Below, one piece after another: positions 43,961 through 49,940 of a stretch of DNA of 54,922 nucleotides. The position numbers and the translations under genes were made by a program. Source of the DNA: a virus; the IMG/VR virus record IMGVR_UViG_3300049259_000054, positions 1-54,922 of that record; one strand, written 5' to 3'. Under the pieces are notes generated by a model, which worked only from the letters and a program-made list of their open reading frames with translations, had not been told where the DNA came from and searched no databases. How positions within the stretch are numbered: the first letter of the stretch is position 1; every line of letters begins with the position of its first letter.

Positions 43961-43996
43961 CCTCTCAGTTTACCCGGCTCAGGCGCAAGGTGCCAG
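43958..43996 (-). promoter_or_regulatory. Candidate late promoter
   Basis: TAAACT 43972-43967 is 6 nt from ATG 43960; the best -35 at 17-18 bp is TGGCAC/CTGGCA (43996-43990). A half-site CTTGCGC (43988-43983) overlaps but the full palindrome is absent, so late control may differ from early. Confidence 0.5.
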
Positions 43997-44003
43997 GTAT
44001 GGC

Positions 44004-44039
44004 GCGGCCCCGACGCGTCAGGGGTGTCGTCGGGGCCGC
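44004..44039 (-). terminator. Hairpin terminator ending the purZ operon
   Basis: Perfect 12-bp stem (44004-44015 with 44028-44039), 15 nt after the stop at 44055 and just before the late promoter. It separates early and late arms. Confidence 0.8.
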
Positions 44040-44054
44040 TGGACAGTTGGCTTC

Positions 44055-45023
44055 TTAACTGCCGGATGAACCGAACCCGTTGCTGCCGCGGGCGTGGCTG
44101 GTCAACTCTTTCGCCCACACCGGGGTTAGGCCGCGGGTGCTGTTTTCCAGGATGATCAACTGGGCGAGCCGTTCGCCGACTCCAACCTTCACCGGTTCGT
44201 CGGTCATGTTCTGTACTCCTGCGTATAGCTCGCCGCGGTAGCCGCAGTCTATGATACCAGGGTTGACCAGGAGCCCGCGCTTCCGGAGGGTGGAAGACCG
44301 CCCGACCAAGAATCCCCAGGTGTGGGCTGGCAGTTGGACGGCGATCCCGCAGTGGATGTCGACGAAGCTGCGTGGCGGCACTGCCGCAGCTTCAGACACG
44401 TACAGGTCCAGGCCGGCGTCGTCCGGGTGTACCCGGGTGGGGCATTGGACGGTGCCGGATACCATCTGCATCGGCAGCTCGGCTGCAGAGTATTTTTGCT
44501 CGGAGGGCGCCCATGCGGTCCGGTCGCTTTCGGTCTGTGCGATCTTCCCGTATTTGGTGGCGGCCCACCTGGCGGTGTTGGCGATAAGCTCCTCAGCGGC
44601 GGAGTCGGCCGACAATCCGTGGCCGGTCAGGAAGGCCATCGCTGAATAGGCGCCGGTGTGGGACGGCGTGAAGTAACGGATTCGGTCGTCGGATTGCGGC
44701 ATCGCGTAATTCCGGTCGATGTCGATATCGGTCAGGACGGCGCATTTTTGATTGTATTGCAGGGTCCGGTTGATCTCCACCGGTACGCCGTAGGTCGGGA
44801 CGCCCGCCGGCAGGTAGGCGATCAACCCTTCGCATGCCTCTTGGGCGGATAGGTTGATGTCGGCGATGGCGGGTTCCGGACCTTCGGCGTAGATGTTGAA
44901 CGCATGGCCGGGTTCGTACAAGTTTACCTTGTAGGCTGCGGCGGCGGTCCGGATGTGTACCCGAGCATCGATCGACCCTTCCGCCCGGCCTGCGCGGTCG
45001 ATGGGGTGGGCGAAGTAGATCAC
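44055..45023 (-). CDS. Deoxyribosyltransferase-like domain fused to dUTPase
   Basis: 322 residues. Residues 1-120 look like a nucleoside 2-deoxyribosyltransferase/DNPH1-type fold: MIYFAHPIDRAG start, CEGLIAYLPAGVPTYGVPVEI with the likely catalytic Glu. Residues about 185-322 are a complete trimeric dUTPase: HPDDAGLDLYVSE (motif 1), GRSS (2), GIIDCGYRGELY (3), GERLAQLII (4) and RGSNGFGSSG (5). It would remove dUTP and make dUMP; the N-terminal domain may act on deoxynucleotide glycosidic bonds. Last gene of the purZ operon, overlapping the one before. The fusion is rare and its join to Z synthesis is an inference. Confidence 0.85.
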   Translation of the reverse strand: MIYFAHPIDRAGRAEGSIDARVHIRTAAAAYKVNLYEPGHAFNIYAEGPEPAIADINLSAQEACEGLIAYLPAGVPTYGVPVEINRTLQYNQKCAVLTDIDIDRNYAMPQSDDRIRYFTPSHTGAYSAMAFLTGHGLSADSAAEELIANTARWAATKYGKIAQTESDRTAWAPSEQKYSAAELPMQMVSGTVQCPTRVHPDDAGLDLYVSEAAAVPPRSFVDIHCGIAVQLPAHTWGFLVGRSSTLRKRGLLVNPGIIDCGYRGELYAGVQNMTDEPVKVGVGERLAQLIILENSTRGLTPVWAKELTSHARGSNGFGSSGS

Positions 45024-45331
45024 AACCGGACCTCCTCATTGCTTGTAGGCAAGCTTGCTGGTACGCAATCTACCAGGGCGCACAACAGCCCACAAGTACC
45101 CCCGCCGGTCTCCTGCAGGAACGCCGCCAAGCTGTCCCTGGTCGGGTGGTCCCGGTGTAGCTCCTTCGCCGATCCACGGCCCTCCCGCTTATACCGAGTT
45201 TCGAGGCGGTCGAACTCTTCGGCGACGTGCGCTTGGGAGTAGCAGTGTTGCCGGATGGTGGTCCGCTCCTCCGGCTTCACGCTGGCCAGCCGGCGCGCCC
45301 GAGCCCGCACCGCGGGTTTCGAGGCGGCCAT
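45020..45331 (-). CDS. Hypothetical protein in the purZ operon
   Basis: 103 residues from ATG 45331, sharing a base with the previous stop (TAATG); its own stop overlaps the dUTPase start. Basic N-terminus (RARARRLASVKPEERTT), a QHCYSQAHVAEEFDRLETRYK helix, and CGLLCALVDCV near the end. No family recognised. Strict coupling on both sides suggests a role linked to nucleotide metabolism. Confidence 0.6.
   Translation of the reverse strand: MAASKPAVRARARRLASVKPEERTTIRQHCYSQAHVAEEFDRLETRYKREGRGSAKELHRDHPTRDSLAAFLQETGGGTCGLLCALVDCVPASLPTSNEEVRL
45038..45069. promoter_or_regulatory. Two abutting 16-bp palindromes without a promoter
   Basis: ATTGC-N6-GCAAG (45038-45053) directly joins CTTGC-N6-GCAAT (45054-45069), giving a symmetric 32-bp site at the 3' end of the 103-residue gene, just before the dUTPase start. 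No -10 box is found at 16-19 bp on either strand, so it may act as a roadblock operator. Confidence 0.7.
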
Positions 45332-45735
45332 TAGACCCACCGACCCGTGTCACGGATCCGCGTCATCATCACCGAATAGACCTCCAGGTCAAATTCGGAA
45401 TCCGGATGTGGTAGTACGCCCTGCTCTAACGCCCCGAAGATCCGCGCCACCTTACCTAAGGCGTAGAACGCAGTGGCGGCATAGCGGCCGTACTGTGCCT
45501 TCTCTTCGTCGGTCGCGCCATCCAACCGGTCCCCCATCATCCCGACCATCGCTTGACCCATCAAGTCCAAATCCGACGCGCCATATTGGATCGCCTTGGG
45601 GGTGGTACGGGAGATAGTGACAGCGGCATGCCTTCCCCACCAGTCCGCGATCTCTCCGACCCTCTCCTCGAACTCGTCGGTCTTAGCCTGTTCCATCCGG
45701 ACGGTCTCCTCTTCGATCTTATGGACGTTGCTCAT
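45331..45735 (-). CDS. Hypothetical helical protein directly after purZ
   Basis: 134 residues, ATG 45735 overlapping the purZ stop (ATGA). All-helical: an acidic first helix (EEETVRMEQAKTDEF), RTTPKAIQYGASDLDLMGQAM, then YAATAFYALGKVARIFGALEQG and EFDLEVYSVMMTRIR. Proteins of this kind are widespread in actinophages without known function. The all-alpha fold with spaced acidic residues could be a divergent MazG-like pyrophosphohydrolase, which would supply dGMP to PurZ, but the canonical ExxE...ExxD motif is not evident. Confidence 0.65.
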   Translation of the reverse strand: MSNVHKIEEETVRMEQAKTDEFEERVGEIADWWGRHAAVTISRTTPKAIQYGASDLDLMGQAMVGMMGDRLDGATDEEKAQYGRYAATAFYALGKVARIFGALEQGVLPHPDSEFDLEVYSVMMTRIRDTGRWV

Positions 45736-46907
45736 CGGCTCATCACTTCCAGGACGGTGCCCGGGCCGGTGCCGATAATTGAGGGGCGAACCCCGCAGTC
45801 GTACTCGACCTGATCCAGCAACGCCCTCAGCTCCTTATGATCGCCCCGGTCGACGTTAATATCACTGAGCCGACCGGTCCACCCACCGACGTCCGGGAGC
45901 TGTTGATCCACCATCGACAACCACACCCGGACCGGTCCTTGATCCGGGCCGCCGTTAGCATCGATCGCGGCGCTGGCAAGCTCCGAGTCCCAACCGCCGA
46001 CCCGGCGGGTCTTGTTAGTGACGGTGGTTTTCTCTGCCGGTAAGCCGAGCTCCTCCCAGCTGGTTTCGTCCTTCAACGGGCCGGAGTTGCCGGCAACCCG
46101 GATCGGATAGACCCGCAAGACCACCCAGACTTCCAACCAGCCGGGGGTGACGGTCCAGGGGTTGATTCCTGCCATGGCCAGGAAGTCGATCGCCCGGCAG
46201 TCCGAGGAGGTCACTTGCGGGTAGTGTTGGGTGTGCAACCCGAGCCCGTAACCTTGGGTGCCTTCCAGGATGACGTGTGCGTTGCGGTGGGTCAGGTCGT
46301 TGTTCAGTATCGCGGCGGTATCGTCGCAGAATGCGACACCGCGGTCGGCCAGCGCCTGTATCGGGTCGGTGTTCGACACCGGCGGATACCCGAACGCGTC
46401 GTTGGCGGATTCCGCAGCTCGGCGGGCCTGCCAACCGTTCATCGCGTCCCGCACGGTGAAGGCGGTGCGCATCGCCCGTGCGGCACGTGCGGCGCCGACC
46501 CCCTTACTGGTGGATCCGATCCGCTCGGTCAACTTCACCTCCTGTTCGGTGTCTTTCTCCGCTGAGGTGATCAGGGTCGCTGCAGTGTCCACGATCAGCC
46601 GTTGCCCGACGTCCAGGCCGGCGTCGTCCAACGCGACCACTTCGTTCGCCAGGACTTGCAGGTCGATCTCCGACCCTGCGCCGATGGTCAGGCTAGCGTC
46701 GGGGCGCCCGACAGCGATCACAGGCACCTGCCGAAGCGCCCACTTGCGACCTTCGCTGTCATAGGCGGTGTGCCCGGCGTTGGGGCCGGCGACCCTGACT
46801 CCGACGATCCTCTGGTGTTTGCTGGTGCGGGCGAGGTAGGCGGCGCAGGCGCCTTTCGCTTCCGAGCCGTACTGGCCGCCGACGACCACCGTAAGCTTGC
46901 TCATCAT
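45732..46907 (-). CDS. purZ: PurZ-type succinyl-2-aminodeoxyadenylate synthase
   Basis: 391 residues. Belongs to the adenylosuccinate synthetase family. The loop GDEGKG of PurA, with its catalytic Asp, reads GSEAKG at 14-19: Ser15 replaces Asp, the substitution that marks phage PurZ. PNAGHT at 42-47 keeps the catalytic His46, followed by the PurZ-like SEGRKW. Later GAGS, GTQGYGLGLHTQHYPQVTS, and RVYPIRVAGNSG also match PurZ. It would join dGMP and aspartate with ATP or GTP to make succinyl-amino-dAMP, the first step to dZTP. First gene of a tight four-gene operon with its own palindromic promoter and a structured leader. Confidence 0.9.
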   Translation of the reverse strand: MMSKLTVVVGGQYGSEAKGACAAYLARTSKHQRIVGVRVAGPNAGHTAYDSEGRKWALRQVPVIAVGRPDASLTIGAGSEIDLQVLANEVVALDDAGLDVGQRLIVDTAATLITSAEKDTEQEVKLTERIGSTSKGVGAARAARAMRTAFTVRDAMNGWQARRAAESANDAFGYPPVSNTDPIQALADRGVAFCDDTAAILNNDLTHRNAHVILEGTQGYGLGLHTQHYPQVTSSDCRAIDFLAMAGINPWTVTPGWLEVWVVLRVYPIRVAGNSGPLKDETSWEELGLPAEKTTVTNKTRRVGGWDSELASAAIDANGGPDQGPVRVWLSMVDQQLPDVGGWTGRLSDINVDRGDHKELRALLDQVEYDCGVRPSIIGTGPGTVLEVMSR

Positions 46908-46937
46908 TGATTCTCCCGTTCGCGGGCCGGATAAGGG

Positions 46938-46985
46938 CCGGCACCCGCGTCGCGCGTCGGGGGGAGCACGCTCTGCGGGTGCCGG
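46938..46985 (-). promoter_or_regulatory. Stem-loop in the purZ leader
   Basis: An 11-bp perfect stem (46938-46948 with 46975-46985) with a 26-nt GC-rich loop lies in the ~98-nt region between the -10 and ATG 46907. It could attenuate, protect or regulate purZ mRNA. No known purine riboswitch core was recognised. Confidence 0.5.
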
Positions 46986-47012
46986 CGGATCTGGTGCCTT
47001 GCTGCAAGACCT

Positions 47013-47043
47013 ATCTTACCATGCGACCTTGGCAGCACGCAAG
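47013..47043 (-). promoter_or_regulatory. Palindromic promoter of purZ
   Basis: TTGCGT 47042-47037, 18-bp spacer, TAAGAT 47018-47013. Palindrome CTTGG-N6-GCAAG at 47028-47043 (one mismatch in an arm). Confidence 0.72.
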
Positions 47044-47044
47044 G

Positions 47045-47230
47045 TCAGGCGGGGGTGCCCTGCGACTCCTCCGCGAGGGCTTGGGCGTCTACCCCGACCG
47101 AGATCGAGATCGAACCGTCGGAGTTGCTGACCGGAGTGATCTCGATCGGTACCTTAATAGTCCCGATCGGGTAATAGGTGTCCTGTACTTGCACGTACAA
47201 CTGCAGGTCGACCGGCGCTAGTGAAGCCAT
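47045..47230 (-). CDS. Hypothetical small beta-rich protein
   Basis: 61 residues, ATG 47230 with GGGAG upstream. Beta-rich (VDLQLYVQVQDTYYPIGT...). Lies between a terminator hairpin and the purZ promoter, so may have an unseen promoter or depend on read-through. Unknown family. Confidence 0.55.
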   Translation of the reverse strand: MASLAPVDLQLYVQVQDTYYPIGTIKVPIEITPVSNSDGSISISVGVDAQALAEESQGTPA

Positions 47231-47265
47231 CGTAACTCCCGTGAGTTGGACTCGTTTGACAGGGC

Positions 47266-47316
47266 GGCGCCCCGGTGATCCTCTGACACCGTACCACGGG
47301 TGTCCACCGGGGCGCC
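47266..47316 (-). terminator. Hairpin terminator
   Basis: 12-bp perfect stem (47266-47277 with 47305-47316), 35 nt after the stop at 47351. Confidence 0.7.
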
Positions 47317-47350
47317 CATACCGCGCGGGGGTCGCGCAGTGTTCATGTTA

Positions 47351-47641
47351 CTACTCTTCGTGCCGCTTGGCCAGATGGAACCTCGGCAGGGCTTGGTGCC
47401 ACAACGCCCCGGCCGGTACTCCGGAGGCGGTCTTCTCCACCGCGGCTTGGGCTTCGATCACGGCCCGCCCCACCCGGGCGAACATCACCCGGGCGTATTC
47501 GGTCGCCGGCCGGTCGGCACCGTACCGGTACCGTTCGGAATCTTCGACCATGGCTTCGAACCGGCGCCAACGTATCGCGTCGGCCCGCAACGATTCCAGG
47601 TCCACAACCTTGGCGGAGCGGCGAACCCGACCGGTTCGCAT
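47351..47641 (-). CDS. Hypothetical protein
   Basis: 96 residues, ATG 47641 overlapping the previous stop (TGATG). Helical and Arg-rich (DAIRWRRFEAMVEDSERYRYG). No family recognised. Lies downstream of the winged-helix gene. Confidence 0.55.
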   Translation of the reverse strand: MRTGRVRRSAKVVDLESLRADAIRWRRFEAMVEDSERYRYGADRPATEYARVMFARVGRAVIEAQAAVEKTASGVPAGALWHQALPRFHLAKRHEE

Positions 47642-47889
47642 CAGACCAATCCGACCCAGCGCAGCAACTCATAAGCGCCGACCGCGCAGGCTAGCAGCAG
47701 GAGCGCCAGTACGGCGATCATGGCGACCATCGCGGAGGCCCGCCCGATCGCCTCCTCCCGCGCCTTCCGACGGGCACGGACCCGCTCGAGCCGAGCCTGC
47801 TCGGGGGTTTTAGTGAACCGGCCGAACGCAGCGGCGAGACTGTCCGGGCGGGGCGGGGTCTCGTCCTTAAGGTGTTTCGAATCGGTCAT
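47641..47889 (-). CDS. Small membrane protein
   Basis: 82 residues, ATG 47889 with GGAG upstream. A basic amphipathic helix (ARLERVRARRKAREEA) precedes one C-terminal membrane span (VAMIAVLALLLLACAVGAY). Possibly a tail-anchored protein. Unknown family. Confidence 0.6.
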   Translation of the reverse strand: MTDSKHLKDETPPRPDSLAAAFGRFTKTPEQARLERVRARRKAREEAIGRASAMVAMIAVLALLLLACAVGAYELLRWVGLV

Positions 47890-47906
47890 GGTATCTCCAA
47901 GGAAAG

Positions 47907-47935
47907 GGTCGGCCGCCTCCCCGGGGCGGCCGACC
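47907..47935 (-). terminator. Hairpin terminator after winged-helix gene
   Basis: 11-bp stem (47907-47917 with 47925-47935), 7-nt loop, 6 nt after the stop at 47941. Confidence 0.75.
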
Positions 47936-47940
47936 GGTCA

Positions 47941-48384
47941 TTAATCGGCCAACACGTCCTGGACCATTTGCAGGTCCTGGACCAGGCGGTCGTGGGATTG
48001 CATCGCGATGGCGACCCGCGCCTGTACGGCCCGGTCGGCGCCCCTCGCGTTCTGCTCCATCGCCTCCAGGGTGCCAGCCCGGACCCGGTGTAGTTGCACT
48101 TGAGCGATCCGGGCGCGCAGTTTCACGTACACCACCGCGGTGTCGTTGTCGGTGGTCAAACCCACCCCGCCGGACCGGCCCAGCGCCGAGACGAACGAGA
48201 TGTGGTTGATCGAGGCGAGCTCTTCGCGCAACTTGGTCAATCCCTTGTGGACGTTCCCGCGGGTGAGCCCGGTCTTGTTGCCGACGTCTTCGATCTTGGT
48301 GAGGTTGCCGTCGCCGGCTCTCATCAGGACGTCCAATACGAGGGCGGCGGCTTGGTCGCTGCCGATCCGCTGGTGTGAGGGCAT
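47941..48384 (-). CDS. Winged-helix DNA-binding protein
   Basis: 147 residues. Residues about 12-58 (AALVLDVLMRAG, then IEDVGNKTGLTRGNVHKGL) fit a winged helix-turn-helix of the MarR/phage-regulator kind; the C-terminal half is a long helix suited to dimerisation. It has its own palindromic promoter. A second candidate regulator of the palindrome regulon or of late genes. Confidence 0.7.
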   Translation of the reverse strand: MPSHQRIGSDQAAALVLDVLMRAGDGNLTKIEDVGNKTGLTRGNVHKGLTKLREELASINHISFVSALGRSGGVGLTTDNDTAVVYVKLRARIAQVQLHRVRAGTLEAMEQNARGADRAVQARVAIAMQSHDRLVQDLQMVQDVLAD

Positions 48385-48459
48385 CTCTTAGCCCTTCCTG
48401 TTGGGCGAGCTGTTCCCGCCGCTGCTTGCATTCTAGCACATTCCTTGCTTTCGCGCAAA
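48385..48459 (-). promoter_or_regulatory. Palindromic promoter of the winged-helix gene
   Basis: TTGCGC 48458-48453, 17-bp spacer, TAGAAT 48435-48430; palindrome CTTGC-N6-GCAAA at 48444-48459; 45-nt leader with AGGAAGG. Confidence 0.75.
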
Positions 48460-49206
48460 TCAGCCGAGCAGGCGGGTCAGCTCCTCATCCAAGGTGCGAG
48501 GTTCGGTGTTGTTCGCCACCGAATCCAGATAACCCAACTTGGACTCGATCGAACTGATCTCCGACGCCAGCTCGTGCCGCTGCTGGTAGGTCGGCGACAT
48601 CGTCGAGATGCGGGACACCGTCTCACTCAGGGCGACATTGGCCTTCGCCAACTCGTGGGCTATCGCCGCCCAGTCCGACGCGTGTTTAGACGCCGCGTGT
48701 CCGGGGTCAGCACGGCGGGTCTCGTCCAACCGGGCGGTCCGTTCGTTGCTGACCCGGGTGTGTGCCTGCAACGCCACCGCGGCGGTGTCATCGTCCGCCA
48801 TCACTTCCCGGGCGACCTCAGGGTCCTTAAGCGCCTGCTTGACTTGGGTCGCTCGGTCTTGGGCGGAGGATCGCGGTCCGGTGCGTCCTTGGGTAGAATG
48901 TCCGAGCGCCCGGTGTGCCTGAGTGAGAGTCATCCCCGGTCGGATCAGATCCCGGTCGTAGGCCAACACCTCGTGGACCTTCCAGGAGACGCCTTTAACC
49001 CGGCGTTCTGTCGCCCAGGACCGGGCGACGGTGGCGTAGTGCTCCAGCCTCGCCAACTCCACCCCGATCTCACTGGCGTAGGCGGGCAGGTTTTGATTGC
49101 CGATCTCGCGGGCGGCGTCGCCCAAGAACCAGTTGCGCTGACCATCCTTCAAGATACCCATCTGGACCAGCGCAGCCCAACGGGCGGTGCCTGGATGTAC
49201 TGGCAT
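48460..49206 (-). CDS. Putative DNA-binding protein, possibly ParB/KorB-like
   Basis: 248 residues, ATG 49206 with AAGGAG upstream. The N-terminal 75 residues may contain a helix-turn-helix (WFLGDAAREIGNQNLPAYAS, then LEHYATVARSW and a VSWKVHEVLA helix). The rest is helical with a central acidic DDDTAAVALQ and a C-terminal coiled coil. It lies beside another DNA-binding gene. A partition or plasmid-maintenance role would fit a phage-plasmid life, but the evidence is weak. Confidence 0.55.
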   Translation of the reverse strand: MPVHPGTARWAALVQMGILKDGQRNWFLGDAAREIGNQNLPAYASEIGVELARLEHYATVARSWATERRVKGVSWKVHEVLAYDRDLIRPGMTLTQAHRALGHSTQGRTGPRSSAQDRATQVKQALKDPEVAREVMADDDTAAVALQAHTRVSNERTARLDETRRADPGHAASKHASDWAAIAHELAKANVALSETVSRISTMSPTYQQRHELASEISSIESKLGYLDSVANNTEPRTLDEELTRLLG

Positions 49207-49266
49207 GGTTGCTCCTTCGTCGCGGATTGTACTTCATTGTAACAGTGCAATTTGCACACAAGCAAG
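49207..49266 (-). promoter_or_regulatory. Palindromic promoter of the 248-residue gene
   Basis: TTGCTT 49265-49260, 18-bp spacer, TACAAT 49241-49236; palindrome TTTGC-N6-GCAAG at 49251-49266; its end touches the upstream terminator stem. Confidence 0.75.
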
Positions 49267-49293
49267 TGCCCCGACCAGCGGAGCCGGGGCACT
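49265..49293 (-). terminator. Hairpin terminator of the micro-ORF transcript
   Basis: 9-bp stem (49265-49273 with 49285-49293), abutting the next palindromic promoter. It closes a transcript of about 160 nt. Confidence 0.65.
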
Positions 49294-49306
49294 CGGGCCT
49301 CCTGGA

Positions 49307-49354
49307 TTAGCTCCAGGTTGCGCCATCCTTCTTGATCCAAGTCATACCCTTCAT
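49307..49354 (-). CDS. 15-residue micro-ORF or small RNA
   Basis: Within a transcription unit with its own palindromic promoter and terminator (49464-49265) the only sensible frame is ATG 49354 to TAA 49307, coding for MKGMTWIKKDGATWS, with a G-rich stretch before the ATG. It could be a micropeptide or the unit could be a small RNA. Nothing else lies in this 234-bp gap. Confidence 0.4.
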   Translation of the reverse strand: MKGMTWIKKDGATWS

Positions 49355-49434
49355 GCTGTCACCCCCGATCCCGTGGAGTGCGGCCACCACCGGAGGTCCC
49401 TAACCCCAACTCCCGGCGATGGCCGCTAACTCCG

Positions 49435-49464
49435 AGTTTATCACGCTTCTTGCGTTGACGCAAG
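49435..49464 (-). promoter_or_regulatory. Palindromic promoter of the micro-ORF unit
   Basis: TTGCGT 49463-49458, 17-bp spacer, TAAACT 49440-49435; palindrome CTTGC-N6-GCAAG at 49449-49464, inside the end of the 81-residue gene. Confidence 0.75.
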
Positions 49465-49686
49465 TGGTTCGTCTTCCAGGTCCAGATAGATCCAGACGTT
49501 CAACCACTCCGTGTCGTCCCCGGTCATCACAATCTTCACCGCGTCCTGTTCCGTCACCGGCCTCCCGGCCGCTTCCGTCAACAGCTGAATCACCCGGGCT
49601 GGCTGGACCCACCCAGACACGTCCAAGTCCGCCTCGTTCAAATCGGAGGTGCTCACGGTGCCATAGTAGGCGCCCGCCCGCCTCAT
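49441..49686 (-). CDS. Hypothetical protein
   Basis: 81 residues, ATG 49686 overlapping the previous stop (ATGA). Acidic, with VQPARVIQLLTEAAGRPV and IVMTGDDTEWLNVWIYLDL. No family recognised. Third gene of the polymerase operon. Confidence 0.55.
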   Translation of the reverse strand: MRRAGAYYGTVSTSDLNEADLDVSGWVQPARVIQLLTEAAGRPVTEQDAVKIVMTGDDTEWLNVWIYLDLEDEPLASTQEA

Positions 49687-49940
49687 TCCACCAACTCGTA
49701 AGTCACCCCGAACACTGCCGGGTCGCACGGATAGAACCGATCCTGTTTCGGCTCTCGGATTATCCAGTGGCCGACCGGGACCGGGATGAGCACGCCGTCG
49801 ATCGTGCAGACGCGGAGCCCGTCGAGCTCGGTCGGCCCGTAGATACCGGCAGCGCCGCCCCACCCCCAAACCTCATCGATATTGTCGCCGGTCCATCGCA
49901 CCGCGTCGACCACCACGGGCTTCTTGCGGTATTTGCTCAT
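49683..49940 (-). CDS. Phage protein with KYRKKPVVVDA...FYPCDP pattern
   Basis: 85 residues from ATG 49940, overlapping the polymerase stop (ATGA). Begins SKYRKKPVVVDAVRWTGDN and ends HWIIREPKQDRFYPCDPAVFG, the pattern of a small protein found in very many phages of diverse hosts, function unknown. Recognised as a family, not as an activity. Confidence 0.75.
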   Translation of the reverse strand: MSKYRKKPVVVDAVRWTGDNIDEVWGWGGAAGIYGPTELDGLRVCTIDGVLIPVPVGHWIIREPKQDRFYPCDPAVFGVTYELVE

